Shown here piece after piece: positions 53,760-62,899 of a stretch of DNA of 64,000 nucleotides; position 1 is the first letter of the stretch; every line of letters starts with the position of its first letter. The stretch is from Membranihabitans marinus (GTDB taxonomy: Bacteria; Bacteroidota; Bacteroidia; Chitinophagales; Saprospiraceae), in contig NZ_JAHVHU010000011.1 in assembly GCF_019802045.1 (NCBI RefSeq), forward strand, positions 1 through 64,000. Direction: 5' to 3'. Both the position numbers and the translations under genes were made by a program. The notes below the pieces were generated by a model. The model searched no databases. It worked only from the letters and a program-made list of their open reading frames with translations, and was not told the DNA's origin.

Positions 53760-55547
53760 ATGTTGTCATTTCGTGCCCACCCCCTCTGCAATGTGTTCGT
53801 AGGTTGCATTCTGTTCTTCACATTGAGTTGTCAAAACGATCACCCCATGGAGCAGACTGAACTCACCATAAGCGATGTGATCAGCGATGCGGTCACCACG
53901 ATCTACAGCGAAGGCAGAGAAGCCGAATTTGCCAATTACACCCAGGAAGATGTTCTTCAAGAATTTAACGACGAAGAAAAAATGGTTTTAGCCAGTAAAT
54001 ACTGGGTTTTTGACATCAATCAGAAGTCCGAAGTCTACGTATGCCGAAGCGTCGATCAGGACGAACTACCTTTTTGGATTCCGGAAACGGGTTTTCAGAA
54101 AACGGACATGCAGGTCAAAAACAAATTCAACACCTACGAAGTATGGAAAAAGACCTATCCGGCCGGCCGGGTAGAACTGGGCATCAATGGATTTGATCGA
54201 CACAACCGGGTGTATTTTACCATTATCAGACCACTGGAGAATCAACAACCATTGGTCGTTGAGCCCGTATATCCGACACACCAGATCATCACGCCCTTCC
54301 ATAAAGGCAGCTACACGTATTTTGACTGGGACGAACTGGTTATCACCGAATTACCGGACGAACTGACCGGAGCCACCTTGCTGGTCACGAACCGGGGTCG
54401 ATCGCGGGAAGCTCATTTGATGCAGGATGCATTCCGTACCACGGATTTCCCATCGTCGGACACCATTGATCAAATCCTACTCACCTGGTCCAGTGATCCA
54501 AAAACCACAATGGATATTGGCTGGCGTACTTCTACTGACGAAAAAGAAAGCACCCTTCGGTACTGGACACCTGGTAGTACAGACACCGCAGTGATCAATG
54601 GACAACTAACGGTCCTGGAGGATCGAATGCTGGCCAACGACCGGTTCAATCACCGCTTCCGATCTCAGCTGACGGATCTTAAACCGGGCATCACCTACCA
54701 ATACCAGCTCTCCACACCCACACACACTTCCAGGACCTACGAATTCATGACGGACGATGGCGGAGATGCCTTTGAGTTTGGTTGGTTTGGGGATGTCCAC
54801 AGCGATCCGGACTGGGGAAAATTAGTGCAGAAGGGTGATTCTCTGTTTCCCAACATCCGGTTTTATATTCAATCCGGCGACAATGTCAATACAGGGCTGT
54901 TTCGGGACGACTGGGATAAAACCATCGGCTATTCTGGCGATGTATTTCGATCAAAACCCTATATGGCGACCCCGGGTAATCACGATGCTCAGGAGGGGCT
55001 CCCTCCTACTCGATATTTGGAATATTTGAAGTACCCCCACAACGGTCCGGCAGGAAAGCAGCCGGGGCTGACTTACACTTTCACGTATGGCAATACGCAA
55101 TTTTTCATGATGGATTGTGTGAGCATTCCAGTGGAAGAACAGGCAGATTGGCTGGAACAGGAGTTAAAAGATTCCGATGCAACATTTAAAATTGCAGCAT
55201 TTCACTTTTCACCTTTTACGCCCCATGAAGATTACAGCGACATTAAAGAATCCTGGGTGCCTTTGTTTGAAAAATATGGGTTGGACCTGGTTCTGACGGG
55301 GCATTTCCATTATTACCAGCGAACCAAAGCCTACGGGGCGGATCTGAATGAAACAGGAACGCCGACCTACATCATGTCAGTGGGTACTACCTACAAAAAC
55401 AAAGAGCGGACAACACCCCAGGCCCATGAAGTGGTGTATTTTAGGAATCATATGTTTCCACACATCACAGTTGATGGGAACCGGTTGGAAATTGTGACGT
55501 ACGACCGCCATTTTGAAGAGCTGGACCGGTATGTGATCGAAAAATAG
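53760..55547 (+). CDS. Purple-acid-phosphatase-like metallophosphoesterase lipoprotein
   Basis: The start at 53760 gives a lipoprotein signal (VGCILFFTLSC) and 595 residues; an upstream in-frame ATG at 53613 adds no signal-like sequence. An N-terminal beta domain (LTWSSDPKTTMDIGWRTS) resembles the purple acid phosphatase N-domain. Metal-binding blocks follow: GDVHSDPDW, QSGDNVNTG, PGNHDAQEG, FHFSPFTPHEDY and LTGHFHYYQR. It is likely to be an envelope phosphomonoesterase or diesterase. Confidence 0.88.
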   Translation: MLSFRAHPLCNVFVGCILFFTLSCQNDHPMEQTELTISDVISDAVTTIYSEGREAEFANYTQEDVLQEFNDEEKMVLASKYWVFDINQKSEVYVCRSVDQDELPFWIPETGFQKTDMQVKNKFNTYEVWKKTYPAGRVELGINGFDRHNRVYFTIIRPLENQQPLVVEPVYPTHQIITPFHKGSYTYFDWDELVITELPDELTGATLLVTNRGRSREAHLMQDAFRTTDFPSSDTIDQILLTWSSDPKTTMDIGWRTSTDEKESTLRYWTPGSTDTAVINGQLTVLEDRMLANDRFNHRFRSQLTDLKPGITYQYQLSTPTHTSRTYEFMTDDGGDAFEFGWFGDVHSDPDWGKLVQKGDSLFPNIRFYIQSGDNVNTGLFRDDWDKTIGYSGDVFRSKPYMATPGNHDAQEGLPPTRYLEYLKYPHNGPAGKQPGLTYTFTYGNTQFFMMDCVSIPVEEQADWLEQELKDSDATFKIAAFHFSPFTPHEDYSDIKESWVPLFEKYGLDLVLTGHFHYYQRTKAYGADLNETGTPTYIMSVGTTYKNKERTTPQAHEVVYFRNHMFPHITVDGNRLEIVTYDRHFEELDRYVIEK

Positions 55548-55801
55548 CGCTCTGTTTCATGAATCTTTCCGTTTTAAGTAGGTGTTCAACATAGATATTG
55601 ATCATTTCAATTTACGGAGCAGGCGCCCCATGTCATCCTATTGGATGATGCACCAGGTCAATTGTTCAATTATAGAGCTGACCGGAATTACTTATATATT
55701 CTCATTCTCACCGTTGGGGAAACCCAACAAAAAAATCATTCTGGAATAAATTTGCAAGTTAATTCGCATCCGTTATTACAATCTACCTGATCAGTAATTG
55801 A

Positions 55802-56749
55802 TCAGGCTTCCAATGCTTTTCGAGCAAATGTGGCACATTTCCTCACCTCTTGGACAGCGTCTGAGTTCGCCGGGATTTTATATTCCAATTCGATGCTGAC
55901 GGGGATTTTATATTTTTTATCCCGGAGCAGCTGAAGAACTTCCACGATGGGGGTATCCCCTTCGCCCCACGGCAGATTCTTGGCTCCATTTTTCTTGGAT
56001 TGTCGGTCTTTCAAGTGCATGGAGGTGATCCGATCGTGATGGGCATCGATAAATGCGAGTAGCGATTGTTTAGTGTTTTTACCACCGGCCGCGATGTAAT
56101 GGCCAATGTCCAGGTTAATCGTATTGTAGGGAGATTGACTCAGGGCTTCATCCCAAACCGTGTCAGTTGCCTGCGTATGCGTATGATACCCAACATGCAT
56201 TTTATGTTTGGCGGCCAGCGCACCCAATCGTTTGGATTGGACCGGATCGCGGGGCAATTCCACCGTTACAGACTGTGCTCCTAGAGCTTTACCAGCGCGC
56301 ATAGCATATTCAATTTCTGCATCAGTATTTTTATTACCCAATGCACTGGGCTTGAAGGCATAGATATCCACGCCTGCTTTTCGAAACATCTTCCGGACTT
56401 CCTTGTATTTATCCATCGACACGTTGGCCCGCCAGGCTGCTATCTGGTCTTTATCGGCTGGTATTCCCGCGTATCTCTCCACGGCACCGCCCATCAATTC
56501 CACGGCACTGATCCCGCTGTCCACTACGTATTTCAAAAGCTGATGGATATCGTGCGGCATGCTTCGGTACGAATAGGTGATGACACCCACTTGCACACCA
56601 GCGTATTTTGAGTTGGGTTTTTTCTTCATAGGTAAACCATCGGTCCATAAGGGCGCCGGCGTACACAGCAGTCCGGCAACGCCGAGTGTAGTTTGCTGTA
56701 AAAACAAACGGCGGGAGGCCTTCTTGGTCATGGGTTGATTCTTATCCAT
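55802..56749 (-). CDS. Xylose-isomerase-like TIM barrel (sugar phosphate isomerase/epimerase family), Tat-exported
   Basis: The 315-residue protein starts with a twin-arginine signal (SRRLFLQQTTLGVAGLLC). The AP-endonuclease-2/xylose-isomerase-like barrel is indicated by GVITYSYRSMPHDIHQLL, VELMGGAVE, HVGYHTHTQATD, LDIGHYIAAG, SMHLKDRQ and SIELEYK, which contain the metal-binding Glu, His and Asp positions. Its substrate is unknown. Exported members often act with Gfo/Idh proteins like the pair at 40-42.6 kb, but it is not in their operon. Confidence 0.88.
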   Translation of the reverse strand: MDKNQPMTKKASRRLFLQQTTLGVAGLLCTPAPLWTDGLPMKKKPNSKYAGVQVGVITYSYRSMPHDIHQLLKYVVDSGISAVELMGGAVERYAGIPADKDQIAAWRANVSMDKYKEVRKMFRKAGVDIYAFKPSALGNKNTDAEIEYAMRAGKALGAQSVTVELPRDPVQSKRLGALAAKHKMHVGYHTHTQATDTVWDEALSQSPYNTINLDIGHYIAAGGKNTKQSLLAFIDAHHDRITSMHLKDRQSKKNGAKNLPWGEGDTPIVEVLQLLRDKKYKIPVSIELEYKIPANSDAVQEVRKCATFARKALEA

Positions 56750-56783
56750 GTATCGGAATTTTAATGCGTAAAATGAACTTGGA

Positions 56784-56791
56784 CAAATATA
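56784..56791 (-). promoter_or_regulatory. -7 box for the TIM-barrel gene
   Basis: The minus strand reads TATATTTG, matching TAnnTTTG, 35 bases before the start codon. A TTTG (56819-56816) lies 24 bases further upstream, slightly beyond the usual spacing. Confidence 0.5.
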
Positions 56792-56832
56792 TCAAAAAAA
56801 ATCAGTTTGTTCGGTCAAATAGCAGCCTCCAC

Positions 56833-58224
56833 CTATCGAACCTGATTTACTATCCAATCGGTCACCGTTTCCAACACAATGGGTGCTATGGTTTCGGTGG
56901 ATTCTCCATATTCATTCATGAGTCCGGTGGTGGCATGCTGGAACAGGTGATTCAGTTCCGGATAAATTTTTGTCGCCACCCGGGTGTTGCCCGCTTTCTT
57001 TAAAGCCCTTTTGATGGCGTCGATGTTCTCTTCAGCGGGAACCTGAAGGTCCTTTCCCCCACCGATCGCCAAGACCGGTGCCCGAACGTTTTCCAAATAC
57101 CGGGTGGGGTCATTGCTCAGAAAATATCGAAACCAGGGGCTCATCAATTGATCCGCCTGACTTTCAGCTGCAGTCAAGCGCTGTTCTTTCGGTGTGGATT
57201 CGGGCATGCCGGAAGCCAATAGTTGGATCAGTGAATCACGAACGGAAGGTGACCGGTCCTCCTGCAACAGAATATCATAAATCCGACGATTGATTTCCGA
57301 GGCCGTTTCCATCTGTTCTTGGGAGGCTCCCGACGCTTCGGCGATGAGTGCGGATTGATCCATCAGGATCTCGCGGCCATCTACACCCGGCGCTGCCAAC
57401 AGCACGACAAAAGCTATGTTTTGATCCTCGGCAGCGACCATCGAAGCAACAATTCCCCCTTCGCTGTGGCCGAGTAATCCGATCTTATCCGAATTAATAT
57501 CACTTCTCTTTTGCAGGAACGACACAGCTGCTGCCGCATCCGTTGCAAAGTCTGCGGTGGTACCGGCACTGAAGTCACCTTCGGACGCTGCCGTCCCCCG
57601 ATCGTCATAGCGCAGTACGGCGATCCCTTTGCGGGTCAGATCATCGGAAAGCACCCAAAACGGTTTATGCCCCATGATGGTCTCATCGCGGTCCTGGGGT
57701 CCGCTCCCGGAGATCAGCACCACAGCTGGAAAAGGGCCGTCCCCGGCGGGACGCGTCAACGTGCCGGCCAACCGGATCCCATCGGCCTTTGCATTCGAAA
57801 AGGTAACCTCTTCGGACGCGTAGGGAAATCGCGGCGTCGGATGCTGGGGTCGCTGCAACACTTTTTCCTTCACCGCTCCTTTGTGAAGCGTCAGTGGTAT
57901 GGACATACCGCTTTGCTGAAACGTGCCCCGGATGGAATCATTTTCCAGCAATTTGCCATCGTATAGAATGGCGCCGTGAGCTAATTCAACATGAAGCTGC
58001 TGGTTCTCAAAAGTAATTTTGGTAGCCGGAATACCCGTTGCATTTTGATCCGGGCTATCCAGCACAGCTGTATACACCCCGGCGGAATCCTGGATGTGCA
58101 GCACCAGGGTTAGTTCGCCGACGGGTGTCTTGAGTTCACCACTCCAGGAACCCTGAAGCTGCTGAGCCGACAGAATCGTCAGAAAAGAAAACAGAATTAC
58201 GTTGAGTAAACATAGCTTTTTCAT
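56833..58224 (-). CDS. Secreted alpha/beta hydrolase
   Basis: The 463-residue protein has a signal peptide (LLNVILFSFLTILSAQ). A beta-rich N-terminal domain of about 120 residues (LQGSWSGELKTPVGELTLVL) is followed by an alpha/beta hydrolase. The nucleophile elbow is GLLGHSEGG, the oxyanion region VVLISGSGPQDRDE, and the terminal histidine is in PELNHLFQHA. Proteins with this layout include serine aminopeptidase/esterase-like enzymes. The substrate is unknown. It is the last recognisable gene of the catabolic region. Confidence 0.9.
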   Translation of the reverse strand: MKKLCLLNVILFSFLTILSAQQLQGSWSGELKTPVGELTLVLHIQDSAGVYTAVLDSPDQNATGIPATKITFENQQLHVELAHGAILYDGKLLENDSIRGTFQQSGMSIPLTLHKGAVKEKVLQRPQHPTPRFPYASEEVTFSNAKADGIRLAGTLTRPAGDGPFPAVVLISGSGPQDRDETIMGHKPFWVLSDDLTRKGIAVLRYDDRGTAASEGDFSAGTTADFATDAAAAVSFLQKRSDINSDKIGLLGHSEGGIVASMVAAEDQNIAFVVLLAAPGVDGREILMDQSALIAEASGASQEQMETASEINRRIYDILLQEDRSPSVRDSLIQLLASGMPESTPKEQRLTAAESQADQLMSPWFRYFLSNDPTRYLENVRAPVLAIGGGKDLQVPAEENIDAIKRALKKAGNTRVATKIYPELNHLFQHATTGLMNEYGESTETIAPIVLETVTDWIVNQVR

Positions 58225-58542
58225 CGACAGAGTGTTTTTATAGTCACTGGATCAAAATACCTTCTAAATATAAATAAAAATGGCTCGTTCTGATTCAAAT
58301 GGAGAGGCATTTTTTCTTGCAATTTTTAAGATACGGTTGTGTCAATTTCTAATTATCTATGGTGACCCGAAGATCACGCAGATCACGCAGATTAACGCAG
58401 AATTAGTCCCGCTCCCGCATGGCGGGACAGGTCTTGCAGGATGGTAGCACAGCTATATCCTGATGCTTTCAGACATATGGTTGGCTGTAATTCCCAGGCA
58501 GGAAGATATTTTTAGTTATCTTATCCTCAAAATATACCCACC
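58225..58542. other. Intergenic region with short tandem motif and palindrome
   Basis: Around 58372-58401 the 9-mer ATCACGCAG is repeated twice and followed by ATTAACGCAG. This is a motif found widely between genes in Bacteroidota. A GTCCCGC/GCGGGAC hairpin (58406-58428) follows directly. No gene is seen. Confidence 0.55.
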
Positions 58543-58779
58543 ATGGAAATCAAAATATCAGGAGATGATCCAAAACTCTTAAAACAAGTAGAAGAATTAG
58601 CAAAAAACCTGGGATTGAAAATTACGAAATCAGATATAGACCAAGAAGCCATTAAAAATAATAAAATGGCATTGAATGCGCTTCAAAATCTTGCAAAATC
58701 TAAAGCTTTTAAAGATATTAAAGATCCAGTTTCCTGGCAAAGAGAAGTCAGAAAAGACAGAGAAATTGGTTGGACTTAA
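58543..58779 (+). CDS. Small antitoxin-like protein without a partner gene
   Basis: The 78-residue protein begins MEIKISGDDPKLLKQVEELA and ends IKDPVSWQREVRKDREIGW. This pattern resembles small Bacteroidota proteins that precede PIN-domain toxin genes. No PIN-type frame follows; the downstream DNA stops in all frames and leads into a truncated YdeI fragment. It is therefore read as an orphan antitoxin, or part of a decayed pair. The assignment rests on recollection of family pattern only. Confidence 0.5.
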   Translation: MEIKISGDDPKLLKQVEELAKNLGLKITKSDIDQEAIKNNKMALNALQNLAKSKAFKDIKDPVSWQREVRKDREIGWT

Positions 58780-58896
58780 TCAAATTCCTGGACTTGGTTT
58801 GATTCAGATTTTTTTTGACCAAATCTATATGAGAAATAGACAGAGCCCAGATAAAAAGCACCACCAAGTATTTTGAGAACTAAATGACGCAAAATT

Positions 58897-59040
58897 ATGA
58901 AAAAAGACCTTCTCTTTTTCGAAACTCCTGAAACCTTCCGGGAATGGCTGGCTCAAAATCATAATCAAAAAGAAGTGCAATGGGTCGGTTATTATAAAGT
59001 CGATAGTGGCAATAATGACTTTTTCAATCGACATAAATGA
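58897..59040 (+). pseudogene. Truncated YdeI-like (bacteriocin-protection / OmdA family) gene
   Basis: The frame codes for 47 residues. LLFFETPETFREWLAQNH and QWVGYYKVDSGN match the N-terminus of YdeI-type proteins, which are normally about 190 residues. After that the frame ends within nine unrelated codons (NDFFNRHK). The rest of the gene is missing. The break lies just before a new promoter and the ATPase gene, suggesting a deletion or insertion junction near 59020. Confidence 0.65.
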
Positions 59041-59041
59041 G

Positions 59042-59049
59042 TATATTTG
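59042..59049 (+). promoter_or_regulatory. -7 box for the AAA ATPase gene
   Basis: TATATTTG matches TAnnTTTG. A degenerate TTTT (59020-59023) lies 18 bases upstream. The ATG at 59071 is 21 bases downstream. This argues against the TTG at 59047 as start, since it overlaps the box. Confidence 0.5.
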
Positions 59050-59070
59050 TCAATTGCAAAAGACACTATC

Positions 59071-60267
59071 ATGGACATATTGTATACTTATCAAGACAGT
59101 TTACTGAAAATGGTCAGTTCTCAGTTTCATCGATATCTCTATTATGAGATTGATTGGACTCTGAGAATGATTGGAATACGCGGCCAGAGAGGAGTAGGGA
59201 AAAGCACCCTGGTCCTACAATACATTAAAGAAAATAAGTTGCATCAAGATGGAAATGGTTTGTATATTACCATGGATCATCCATACTTTTATCATCATCC
59301 CTTGTTCGACACCATTCATGAGTTTTACAAAATCGGAGGTCGGTACATTTTTATTGATGAAATACATAAATATCCCCGCTGGTCCAATGAGTTGAAGGTC
59401 ATTTATGATGGCCACCCTGATTTGAAAATCGTATTTACTTCATCATCGGCCCTGGAGATTTTCAAGGGAAGCGCAGATCTAAGCAGAAGAGTGATCCTAT
59501 ATGACATGCACGGACTTTCTTTCAGAGAATATATCAATCTCACCGAGACTAATGAATTGACAACCATCGACTGGCCCTCCATTTCAAGCCATCCCCAGCC
59601 CTTCATTGAACAAATTAAAACTGATTCCCCTATCCTCAGATTGTTTCAGGAATATTTACAAGTAGGCTATTTCCCAATGATATCCGAATATGATCCAAAA
59701 CAGATCCCCATTTTTTTAAATCAGATTATCAATACGGTTATTGATTCTGATTTAAGCCACATTAAGGACTACAGTTCGGGGACTGCGCAAAAAATCAAAA
59801 AACTGATCGGTGTCATTGCAGAATCGGTCCCATTTAAACCAAATATATCCGCTCTGGCCCATAAATTGGAAGCGAGCCGGGATTCTGTATATACTTGGTT
59901 ACATGATCTGGAGCAAGGCAAATTAATAAATACGCTACGAACAAAAGGAAAAGGAGTAGCTACCTTGCAAAAACCGGATAAAATCTACCTCGAAAATACA
60001 AATCTCATCTATGCATTAAGACCACATAATGAAATGGGCAATATCAGGGAAACGTTTCTATTGAATCAGTTAATCAACAGCGGGCTGTCCGTCAGTCTGC
60101 CAAAAAGTGGTGATTTTTTTGTAAATGGAAAGGCTATCGAAGTTGGAGGTAAAAACAAATCCAGTAAACAAGTCAGCTCCTTTTCAGATTTTTTAGTAGC
60201 GAAAGATAACACACTGAGTGCTTACAAAAACAGTGCACCTCTTTGGCTGTTCGGATTTTTGTATTAA
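59071..60267 (+). CDS. AAA-family ATPase with DUF4143-like C-terminus
   Basis: From the ATG at 59071 the product is 398 residues. Walker A is GIRGQRGVGKSTL near residue 36. Walker B is RYIFIDEIHKYPRWSNEL near residue 92. TSSSALEIFKGSADLSRR follows as a sensor-like strand. The C-terminal half (AHKLEASRDSVYTWLHDLE, then FFVNGKAIEVGGKNKSS) resembles the winged-helix and nuclease-like DUF4143 region of these stand-alone ATPases. Their function is poorly known; links to mobile DNA or defence are often proposed. It lies beside gene debris and 3 kb from the cas operon. Confidence 0.82.
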   Translation: MDILYTYQDSLLKMVSSQFHRYLYYEIDWTLRMIGIRGQRGVGKSTLVLQYIKENKLHQDGNGLYITMDHPYFYHHPLFDTIHEFYKIGGRYIFIDEIHKYPRWSNELKVIYDGHPDLKIVFTSSSALEIFKGSADLSRRVILYDMHGLSFREYINLTETNELTTIDWPSISSHPQPFIEQIKTDSPILRLFQEYLQVGYFPMISEYDPKQIPIFLNQIINTVIDSDLSHIKDYSSGTAQKIKKLIGVIAESVPFKPNISALAHKLEASRDSVYTWLHDLEQGKLINTLRTKGKGVATLQKPDKIYLENTNLIYALRPHNEMGNIRETFLLNQLINSGLSVSLPKSGDFFVNGKAIEVGGKNKSSKQVSSFSDFLVAKDNTLSAYKNSAPLWLFGFLY

Positions 60268-61236
60268 CATTGATCTAATGTCCCTCAGCGCCATTCACCC
60301 AGCCTATGACCAGGGCTGTAAGGGCACGGTGTGGCAGTTTCATGGGACTAAGTAGGTGCCACGAAAACGCGAATTTTATATCGGCAGTAGCAAGTAGTAA
60401 CGACGCGATTTAGCCGTCGACAAAAGCACTAATCATCTTGACAGTGGTCGATATATTTTTTGGTGCTTCTATTTTTCGTTGTGACCGGTGGTCGGTGATC
60501 ACTGTAGGAGCCGGGATCAGGAGTGGGGATATCCAAACATAAACCCTCGATACTACTTTAAACACCCACATCAATATCCAAACCCACATCTGCTTTCGTG
60601 AATTGCCTGCCTTAGTTTATTAACAGGAGGTAAACTTTCAAAATTTTATCTTTATCCGGTATTCGCAGCGATTTGAGCAAGCTGTTCGTGGATCAGTTGG
60701 TTGTGAATTGCTTTCACAAAGGGATCTTTATCCTGGAATATGGATTTGCAAGCCGTGTTAAAGGTTGAGCGTGGGGGATTGTAAAGCCATTCTCAACTGC
60801 AGACGATTTTATAAACTCCACAATAGACACCTGGTGTGAATTGACTCCCTACCTCGTAACGGGAGGTAAACTTTCAGAAAGGTATCTTTATCTGGAATTA
60901 GCAATACCTGGGAGGCGGGAGCTCTTGCTCCCGGAAGTGGAGCAGCAGATTTGACAGATCTTTGAGATCTGTTAAATCTCACGCCAGCCACTCTTTCATC
61001 TTAATCAATCTAAAGTCATGGAAAAAAATTACACTGCAATCATTCGAATCATCCTTGAACCATAAAAATAAAGACCCTTGAGCCAGATTAATTTAATAGT
61101 ACAATGGATAGCAATCAAACTCATTCATTACAATAATAAATAAAGACTCTCTTCATAAAGACCGACATTATGTGATAATTTGATATCTTTAAGCAAACCA
61201 ATAGTTCAATCATTCGTAAGCTCCAATTACTCCCCA
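60268..61236. other. About 1-kb gene-free region with direct repeats and hairpins
   Basis: No gene is recognised. A block of about 45 bases containing GGAGGTAAACTTTCA then TATCTTTATC occurs at 60622-60664 and again at 60858-60900. Weaker similarity begins about 25 bases earlier in both. Hairpins follow: GGGAGC/GCTCCC around TCTT (60917-60932) and ACAGATCT/AGATCTGT around TTG (60954-60972). The region looks like decayed or duplicated intergenic DNA left of the cas operon. No CRISPR repeats were found in it. Confidence 0.5.
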
Positions 61237-62151
61237 ATGAAACGAACAGAAAAACAAATTATCAACTGTTTTAAATCTTTAAACTTGTTGTCTCGAGGTT
61301 CCACGATGAATGATCTCGCAGTACGACTGAATGTATCTACGAGGACGGCTTATAGGTATTTGACGGTCCTAAAAAATGCCGGATTTCTATTTGAAGAAAT
61401 TGGAGATCATACCTATAAATTAATCCAAGCGAAAAGAGACAAGCACATTAGCATCAGCTTCACTCAACAGGAGGTCGAGTATATCACAAGCCGGATAACG
61501 GAGAACGCCCCTGCTTACAAGTCGATCTATGACAAGCTGTACATTCACTCTGACATTTTACAACTCCCAAACAAAGTATTGGCTGCAGACTTCGGCCGAA
61601 CCATTCGAATGCTGGATCGTGCTATACGCGCTAAAAAACGGGTAACCCTGGTAGGGTATTCTTCTGCACATAGCAATGATAAGGACAATTATAAGGTCGA
61701 ACCCATCCAACTGGAAGACAATTATCAGCGATTGTATGCCTATGATTTGAAGGCTAAAAAGGTTCATCAATATAAAACCGAGCGAATAGAAAAAGTCGAA
61801 CTTCTAAATGAAAGCCAGTGGTTCACTCAGGATTATTCAGATAAAATTGAAACCGATTGTTTTGGTTGGATGATCGAAGATACTACTTGGGATATTGAAC
61901 TCGAGATGAGTCGGGGGGCCTATCATATCATCAAGGAAGAAAACCCCGGAATAGCGCAATTCTCATCCGAGCTTTCTGACAACCGTTTTTTATTGCAGGC
62001 CACCGTGGCAAATCTTCTACCCGTCACCTCCATAATACTTCGGTTACCGGGTGAGATCCGGGTGATTAGGCCCAAAGTAATCGAAGCGGAAGCCGCCAAA
62101 AGATTACAGAAACTGGACTTTTTAGAAAAATATTATACCCCATTGACGTAA
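61237..62151 (+). CDS. WYL-domain transcriptional regulator
   Basis: From the ATG at 61237 the product is 304 residues. It has an N-terminal winged helix (IINCFKSLNLLSRGSTMNDLAVRLNVSTRTAYRYL) and a C-terminal WYL domain (RVTLVGYSS near residue 130, then RLYAYDLKAKKVHQYKTERIEKV). WYL regulators sense nucleic-acid or nucleotide-like ligands and often control CRISPR-Cas or other defence genes, as shown for a cyanobacterial example. It lies 75 bases before cas6, same strand, so it may regulate this operon. A start at 61180 would be TTG. Confidence 0.88.
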   Translation: MKRTEKQIINCFKSLNLLSRGSTMNDLAVRLNVSTRTAYRYLTVLKNAGFLFEEIGDHTYKLIQAKRDKHISISFTQQEVEYITSRITENAPAYKSIYDKLYIHSDILQLPNKVLAADFGRTIRMLDRAIRAKKRVTLVGYSSAHSNDKDNYKVEPIQLEDNYQRLYAYDLKAKKVHQYKTERIEKVELLNESQWFTQDYSDKIETDCFGWMIEDTTWDIELEMSRGAYHIIKEENPGIAQFSSELSDNRFLLQATVANLLPVTSIILRLPGEIRVIRPKVIEAEAAKRLQKLDFLEKYYTPLT

Positions 62152-62226
62152 GTTGACAATGGGCGGGGGTATGTTTAGGGTTGAGGGGTAAGTAAATTAA
62201 AAAGACATAAGAAAAAATTAATAAAT

Positions 62227-62886
62227 ATGAGAGTATATTTACATTTGACACAAAATACGGAGCCGGTACCATTCGACTACCAGTCTTCCCTGGTTGGTGC
62301 CTTTCACAAATGGCTGGGTAATAATGAAATTCATGATGACATATCCCTCTATTCCCTTTCCTGGTTAAGTCATGGAGTAGCTGGAAAAAATGGGTTGGAC
62401 TTTCCGAATGGGAGTACATTCTATGTCAGTGCCCCATACCGTGATCTGCTCAAGAAAATGATTGATGGCATATTCCAGGGACAGGATATTCGATGGGGCA
62501 TGCAGGTGCGAGAGGTTGTCCTACAGCCAACGCCCGAGTTTGGTGACAGTCGGCGGTTTCTAGTACAAAGTCCGGTTCTGATCAAGCGAAACCGGGTAGA
62601 TGGCGACGGGCAACAATATTTCTTCCCTTCTGACGAGGAGTCCAATGGCTACCTCACCGAGACGATGCAGCATAAATTGTCCAAAGCAGGCTTAGCCCAT
62701 AATATTGAAGTGATGTTTGACCCGGAGTATCAAAATCCCAAAACAAAGAAGATCCGGTACAACAAAATTGACATTAAAGGTACTTTATGTCCTATCATCG
62801 TAAAAGGGGAACCCGAAGCGGTATCTTTTGCCTGGGACGTCGGTGTGGGGAATAGTACTGGGATTGGATTTGGGGCAGTGAGGTGA
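62227..62886 (+). CDS. cas6: CRISPR-associated endoribonuclease Cas6
   Basis: The 219-residue protein has the RAMP layout: a ferredoxin-like N-terminal half (MRVYLHLTQN) with a histidine in GAFHKWLG near residue 25, and a C-terminal glycine-rich loop VGVGNSTGIGFGAVR, the Cas6 hallmark. Cas6 cuts pre-crRNA within repeats. It precedes a small protein and cas3, so it belongs to a type I system. Which histidine is catalytic cannot be settled by reading alone. Confidence 0.9.
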   Translation: MRVYLHLTQNTEPVPFDYQSSLVGAFHKWLGNNEIHDDISLYSLSWLSHGVAGKNGLDFPNGSTFYVSAPYRDLLKKMIDGIFQGQDIRWGMQVREVVLQPTPEFGDSRRFLVQSPVLIKRNRVDGDGQQYFFPSDEESNGYLTETMQHKLSKAGLAHNIEVMFDPEYQNPKTKKIRYNKIDIKGTLCPIIVKGEPEAVSFAWDVGVGNSTGIGFGAVR

Positions 62887-62899
62887 AAAAATAAATGAT

